64,000 nucleotides of DNA from Chaetoderma sp. LZ-2023a (Eukaryota; Mollusca; Caudofoveata; Chaetodermatida; Chaetodermatidae). The stretch spans positions 67,949,188 through 68,013,187 of the forward strand of contig CM067370.1 in assembly GCA_034401795.1 (NCBI GenBank), in the 5' to 3' direction. A model generated the notes under the pieces. That model was not told the origin of the DNA. It did not search any database and saw nothing but the letters and a program-made list of their open reading frames with translations. Shown in pieces: positions 59,086 through 64,000 of this stretch. The translations under genes were made by a program, and so were the position numbers. The number at the start of each line of letters is the position of its first letter. Position 1 is the first letter of the stretch.

Positions 59086-59186
59086 CTATAATTTTGTCAG
59101 ATGCATTGCATGCTAGTGCAAATCGTGTAGTCTTTGAGTATATCTCCATTGTTCTTCTTAGTGCCTGCTGTGCCCCTTCTGTCATG
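59086..59186 (-). CDS. RFC2: RFC2 exon (sensor 1 region)
   Basis: The exon encodes 33 residues beginning [20 protein letters not shown] and ending in [12 protein letters not shown], nearly identical to animal RFC2 just after the DEADS Walker B motif. It starts with one base (C) that completes a split Ser codon, so the missing upstream exon should end in DEAD-AG. LACN is the sensor 1 element (RFC box VI), which senses ATP hydrolysis. The acceptor reads TTTTCAG and the donor GTATGT. It ends on the first base (G) of a Glu codon completed in the next exon. The intron upstream extends past the window end. I looked for the DEADS codons in 59187-64000 on this strand and did not see them. Confidence 0.95.
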
Positions 59187-62150
59187 CTGAAAAGGAATAC
59201 AACACTAGAGCTCTACCTACACACCGCATGACACCTGTGATGAATCTAAGCCAAATTTGACTGGCTGGAAATAGTCAGTTAGTTTGTTTACTGAACATGA
59301 GCATTTCCTATGCTGGAAGGTTAAATATAGTTAGTTGGTACCTGATTCCACATCAAATTGAATTACTATTGCAGAACAGAACTTTGCAACTGGGTACCAG
59401 TCCACTTAAACCTTTCCCTACCAACAAAATCGACTATTTTGATTGGTTTCAAAAATCGCCATTTTTACCATTGTATCCATATATGAAAGAAAACTGGAAT
59501 GGAGAAATTAACATAGTAAGTAAAAAAACATAATTTCATCCAACTTAAATTAGTTAGTGAAATATTTATATGTGTACCGTACTTTTGGGTATATTATAGT
59601 CTTTTGCTCACATTACAAGAATGGGGGTTCATACTATGTATTAATATAACCTTTTATCACATTTTTTACAGCTCCAAATTTTTGGTCAGAACAGCCTCTA
59701 CCAGCGAATGGTAATGGCTATTTCCTCTTGCCATATTGCAATAACCAATACTGTGGTCTACATTGTCTGTAATATTTGTATTCTATGTAATATATTTGTA
59801 AATATTACTGGTATCATTACTAAATGATGAAATAAAACTCAAGCTGACAAGTCATTATCTTGTCATATGTCTACCTTATTGCACATCCATTTTTTGAGTA
59901 ATGAAAGCGACCAACATAAAATGATCTAAACAGAAGGTGATTGGAGGTGTTCCACTGAACTATATATTTAGATGGAAGGTCTCCAATATACAAACAGATT
60001 TTGTAATGTCACTGACGTGAATATAGAAAATTAATATGATGTTATATACAGATGTTTTTAAAACAGTTTGAGTAATAAATTAATATTACACTCTATTCTA
60101 ATCAGCAAATGCATCCAGCATTATATTTATTGGCAAGACTTTTGTTGCCTTAGGCGATTTAGTGTCGGAACGACTTGGTTACATCATGGCTGGTACCTGA
60201 TTCTTATGCTGAGTCAGAGAAGAAAGAGGGGTCCGGGGTCGGGTACCAGACTAGATAATTAGCCGATGACTCAGAAGTAAATTTAACGAATGCCATTTTT
60301 TTTTACAAATGCACTTTCCAATGTTTTTAAAATAATAAATGCCAAATGCTGTTACTGTTTTATCATGCAAATTTAATTCAGGGTACCAGTACACAATGCT
60401 CTCAACTGAGCCAAGAATATGCTATCTCCGCCATCTTTCACAGCGCTAAATTGCAACAGACGAATAGTGTGAGCAATCTCACTCACGAGAGAACATGAAG
60501 GGAATTGCCCTGTATACCGAATGTATTTATCACTCAAAGATGGTGTTATGCATTCTATGACAGCTAAAAATGGGAACAAACTGGTTATTATTAATAGAAA
60601 TAGCCAAATATTTAGCCGATAAGCGAATATTATTATTTAGCACTTAGCGGTAAAGTTACCAATTTTTGTTCATCGAAAAGAATATCATCTTTCTGAACTA
60701 TGACAGCATCTTATACACCAGTATAAGAATTTTGGGGCTCAAAAATTTTCCCATGCGTGCTATCTATTAGGGTATATAATAGACACGAAAGAAGGGTATG
60801 TGCATTTAACAATGGCAAGCATGGGCTGTACGACATTTTGAATTTCGCACAAATCCTGCAAAAGTAAACATTTCCGACAGCTCTGACAATAGACAGCCCG
60901 AGACTGTTTGACAATAGTTAACTATCGCCAAAATCACAATCAAGTGTATATTTTGAAATGCATCCATGTTATAGTGGTATACTACTGATATATTAGATCA
61001 AACTGTTAAATGTTTTGAGTGCAAGTAATTTAAGCTTGGCAGTGAGGAGTGCAACTAGCATATTTACCCATATATCTTATGGACGTTTGTCTCCATAGCT
61101 TTGTATAAGTTCAAAATGCCATTTTTAATGTTACAATGTTGCAATTGAAAAATATCCAATATTCTACTTTAAACTGTTAAAAGGTCTCTCATAATGTAAA
61201 GTCTTTATTCAATATAACATATTGAAGATCTGTTTTTCACTTGCAGTTTACGGAATTAAAATTGGTCAATTTGGTGTGAAGCTATCAGCGATGGAAAACG
61301 ATACCATCTTGTTATATATTTTAATATTTTGTCGCATTGCCAGGAACAATAATATCAGAATTACAGAAAACATCTCTATTTGGTATGAATATATTGTATT
61401 TCTAGTCAGAATAATATAACATTTCAAAAGATATGTTTTCTGTCAGTACATTGCAAAAATCTAATAGAACTTAGTGTAATTCATGTAATCAAATTGTCTC
61501 AGAATACTGTGTAGTGTCCGTAGACAACGTGATGTAAACCGGTGTGGATATGCATTGCAATGGGAATTATCTATACATATGCACAGATTATTTATGACAT
61601 AATATTAACTTTTAATAATATAATTATATGCGAGACAAAAATTCAGAAATAGTTGAAAATGTCCGCAGATTCATGTAGTGTTCATAGATCATGATGCAAA
61701 TCACAAAATCTAACAATTTTTAAGAAGATTCTATGACTGAGAGTTTTTATATCATTGTTATGTGAAATGGCTTAATCTTAGACAAGCTTTGTTGAAAGGA
61801 TTTAAACACAATAATAATCATCAACATGACAAGATTCAAAGGTATATTATCACTGATTGCATTCATTAAGTTGACATTTCACAGAACTTTATAATAATGT
61901 ATACATCAAATAATTTTATGCTATATTCCATATGAAAAGGCTGAAAAATACATTATGGTCATATGTGGTATGAAACAGTAATAGACTAAATTGTGGATTT
62001 GATAACTTGTTATTCTGATCTACGGACACTACATATAGGAAACAATTCTAAATTTGGTCGAATAAACATATCTTTTTCTTTCTGATCTTTTTCAAACTAA
62101 TTAGCAGATCAAATAAGAATACACTGTTCATTAACATGAATAAAAAGGAT
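59187..62150. other. Unassigned stretch, probably RFC2 intron
   Basis: It begins directly at the acceptor of the 59186 exon. About 3 kb of AT-rich sequence with no recognised exon on either strand. 60600-60780 repeats, inverted, the 940-1130 segment of the hAT-like insertion (shared GGTAACTTTACCGCTA, TTATCGGCTAAATAT and TGGGAAAATTT). Confidence 0.5.
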
Positions 62151-62159
62151 TAATCAGAG

Positions 62160-62740
62160 GAATAAAATTAAACAGGATCATGAGAGACATAAGAAGGAAA
62201 AGACAAAGAATTGAGTGAGGAAGCAGAGAGAATGGGTTGCTAAGGCAGAAATGTTCAAAAAGAAAAACAGACTTCATATGGATTATCGGTAGAAAAAAAG
62301 CATTAGAAATGCAGAAATACAGACAAAAAAGAGCTGAACAGAGACAATCTCAGTTAGCTACTGATGAGGAGACCCGCAAATAAATAGAAAACAAATGAGA
62401 AGAAGCCGTCAAAAAGGGGATGACCAAGAAAAAGGCAATCCGAAAGCAAGCACAAATGGTCGTTCAACAAGCAGACATTGGCAGAAAGATGGAAAAGACA
62501 CCAACGAGTTCTGAAGACACAACACTGGAGACAAAGATTAAAGACGCACACTCCTGCATGAGATACATGTATATGTGCAACAAGTCCTTTCAGATGTCAT
62601 CGGCTAGCATATAAAAGAGCTAGAAGGTCTGTACCTGAAACACCAAAAAGGCCTACCCATGTGGTAAAAGAACTAATGGATTCACCTAATACATCCTAGT
62701 CCCTAGTAGCACAAAACCATCAATCTGCTGTAACAAGGAA
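62160..62740 (+). pseudogene. Decayed coding stretch rich in Lys/Arg/Gln (unknown family)
   Basis: Two frames give protein-like text: ALEMQKYRQKRAEQRQSQLA and KKKAIRKQAQMVVQQADIGR in one, then RLAYKRARRSVPETPKRPTH and VVKELMDSP in another near 62600-62680. Stops occur near 62310 and 62380 and a frame change near 62570. The basic helix followed by a KRARRSVPETPKR-like segment recalls uncharacterised proteins repeated in invertebrate genomes, often linked to mobile elements. I cannot name the family. It runs straight into the satellite. Confidence 0.35.
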
Positions 62741-62819
62741 GAACCCAGAACTTGTCAATATGTCACTTGAAGCTGTAGAGGAAGCTGACAATGAAATAAA
62801 ACACATACAAACTACAACC

Positions 62820-64000
62820 CGAGAGTAACACCCGAGAGCCTACAGTTGTCTGAAACATGTATTAATCTGCAGAGTTACCATACAAACTACCACCCGAGAG
62901 CAACACCATGTCTACAGTTGTCTGAAACATGTATTAATCTGCAGAGTTACCATACAAACTACAACCTGAGAGTAACACCATGTGCCTACAGTTGTCTGAA
63001 ACATGCATTAATCTGCAGAGTTACCATACAAACTACAACCTGAGAGTAACACCATGTCTACAGTTGTCTGAAACAAGTATTAATCTGCAGAGTTACCACA
63101 CAAACTACAACCTGAGAGTAACACCGAGAGCCTACAGTTGTCTGAAACATGTATTAATCTGCAGAGTTACCATACAAACTACAACCTGAGAGTAACACCA
63201 TGCCTACAGTTGTCTGAAACATGCATTAATCTGCAGAGTTACCATACAAACTACAACCTGAGAGTAACACCGAGAGCCTACAGTTGTCTGAAACATGTAT
63301 TAATCTGCAGAGTTACCATACAAACTACAACCCGAGAGTAACACCCGAAAGCCTATAGTTGTCTGAAACATGTATTAATCTGCAGAGTTACCATACAAAC
63401 TACAACCTGAGAGTAACACCGAGAGCCTACAGTTGTCTGAAACATGTATTAATCTGCAGAGTTACCATACAAACTACAACCCGAGAGTAACACCTGAAAG
63501 CCTATAGTTGTCTGAAACATGTATTAATCTGCAGAGTTACCATACAAACTACAACCTGAGAGTAACACCATGCCTACAGTTGTCTGAAACATGCATTAAT
63601 CTGCAGAGTTACCATACAAACTACAACCTGAGAGTAACACCATGTCTACAGTTGTCTGAAACATGTATTAATCTGCAGAGTTACCATACAAACTACAACC
63701 TGAGAGTAACACCATGCCTACAGTTGTCTGAAACATGCATTAATCTGCAGTTACCATACAAACTACAACCTGAGAGTAACACCCGAGAGCCTACAGTTGT
63801 CTGAAACATGTATTAATCTGCAGAGTTACCATACAAACTACAACCTGAGAGTAACACCATGCCTACAGTTGTCTGAAACAAGCATTAATCTGCAGAGTTA
63901 CCATACAAACTACAACCCGAGAGTAACACCCGAGAGCCTACAGTTGTCTGAAACATGTATTAATCTGCAGAGTTACCATACAAACTACAACCCGAGAGTA
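62820..64000 (+). repeat. Satellite array, unit about 72-75 bp, about 16 copies, runs past the window
   Basis: Each unit contains CTACAGTTGTCTGAAACATG, then TATTAATCTGCAGAGTTACC, then ATACAAACTACAACC and GAGAGTAACACC. TACAGTTG starts at 62841, 62913, 62987, 63059, 63133 and 63205, so spacing alternates between 72 and 74. Two kinds of junction occur: ACACCATGYCTACAG and ACACC(C)GAGAGCCTACAG. Identity between units is very high, indicating recent expansion or homogenisation. Open frames across it (CINLQSYHTNYNLRVTP repeated) follow from the 72-base unit and are not evidence of a gene. Confidence 0.97.

Larger units (their letters stand above)
44288..59186 (-). other. RFC2: RFC2 gene, internal part (four exons, three introns)
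   Basis: This span holds four consecutive exons of replication factor C subunit 2, a small subunit of the pentameric clamp loader that opens PCNA and loads it at primer ends in the nucleus. Exon lengths are 101, 158, 66 and 195 bp. Phases agree at each junction: Ser split before the first exon, Glu split G/AA between the first and second, then phase 0. The introns are about 3.6, 1.5 and 9.3 kb. They carry, in order, a foldback plus a GGGCCC-ended element, an AAGAGGCC repeat, and a whole-length DIRS-like element in the same orientation as the gene. The Walker A/B exons would lie above 64000. The final exon (about 36 residues in human RFC2) was not found below 44288. Identification rests on close residue-by-residue likeness to animal RFC2 recalled from knowledge, not on a search. 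Confidence 0.93.

Noticed and set aside
59297-59533. 78-codon plus frame beside the RFC2 exon as a further gene
   Set aside because: It is on the opposite strand, has no recognisable motif and lies in what should be RFC2 intron.
63508-63804. Repeat protein encoded by the satellite
   Set aside because: The open frame follows from a 72-base unit without stops and breaks where units are 74-75 bases long; there is no start context or flanking exon.
62822-64000. Satellite read as a CRISPR array
   Set aside because: There are no unique spacers; the whole unit repeats, and this is animal DNA.

Overview
The window is animal nuclear DNA: AT-rich, intron-bearing and crowded with decayed transposable elements and tandem repeats. 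The only host gene I can support is replication factor C subunit 2 (RFC2) on the minus strand. Four exons, at 59186-59086, 55506-55349, 53844-53779 and 44482-44288, all have consensus splice sites and matching phases. They encode about 173 residues of the AAA+ and collar region. The ATP-binding exons would lie beyond base 64000. I could not find the last exon below 44288. The RFC2 sequence and the repeat types (AAGAGGCC repeats ending in GGTGAGCTAA, arrays rich in TGACCTTTGACCT, DIRS-like elements) suggest a lophotrochozoan, most likely a mollusc. This is inference, because no species marker is present.

Layout: 1-3600 is an RNase H-bearing LINE, split by a hAT-like insertion (374-1839) with a clean 6-bp target duplication. 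3600-8350 is an old, broken DIRS-like tyrosine-recombinase retroelement. 9645-10213 is a lone 3' end of a second DIRS family. 10215-15130 holds LINE pieces on the minus strand. 16.0-22.7 kb is a run of tandem arrays with periods near 620, 150 and 135 bp. 23-28 kb holds a 400-bp duplication and a LINE endonuclease piece. 28.2-30.1 kb is a large inverted repeat enclosed by direct repeats, followed by a CR1-like LINE (30.1-31.5 kb). 32.9-34.3 kb is a terminal-inverted-repeat element, and another LINE piece follows. 36.6-44.1 kb carries small hairpin elements and a two-unit alternating array (41.1-42.3 kb) that is itself interrupted by an insertion.

44.3-59.2 kb is the RFC2 region. Its 9.3-kb intron holds the best-preserved mobile element of the window, a 6.8-kb DIRS-like element (46588-53379). 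It has inverted terminal repeats and an internal complementary region that reads as the complement of both outer ends joined with a 3-bp overlap, the layout expected of DIRS elements. Other RFC2 introns hold a foldback element and a 1.8-kb element with GGGCCC ends. The last 1.2 kb is a satellite with a unit of about 72-75 bp that runs out of the window, preceded by a decayed coding stretch.

I see no gene cluster or operon-like system. The interest lies in the architecture of the mobile elements and arrays.
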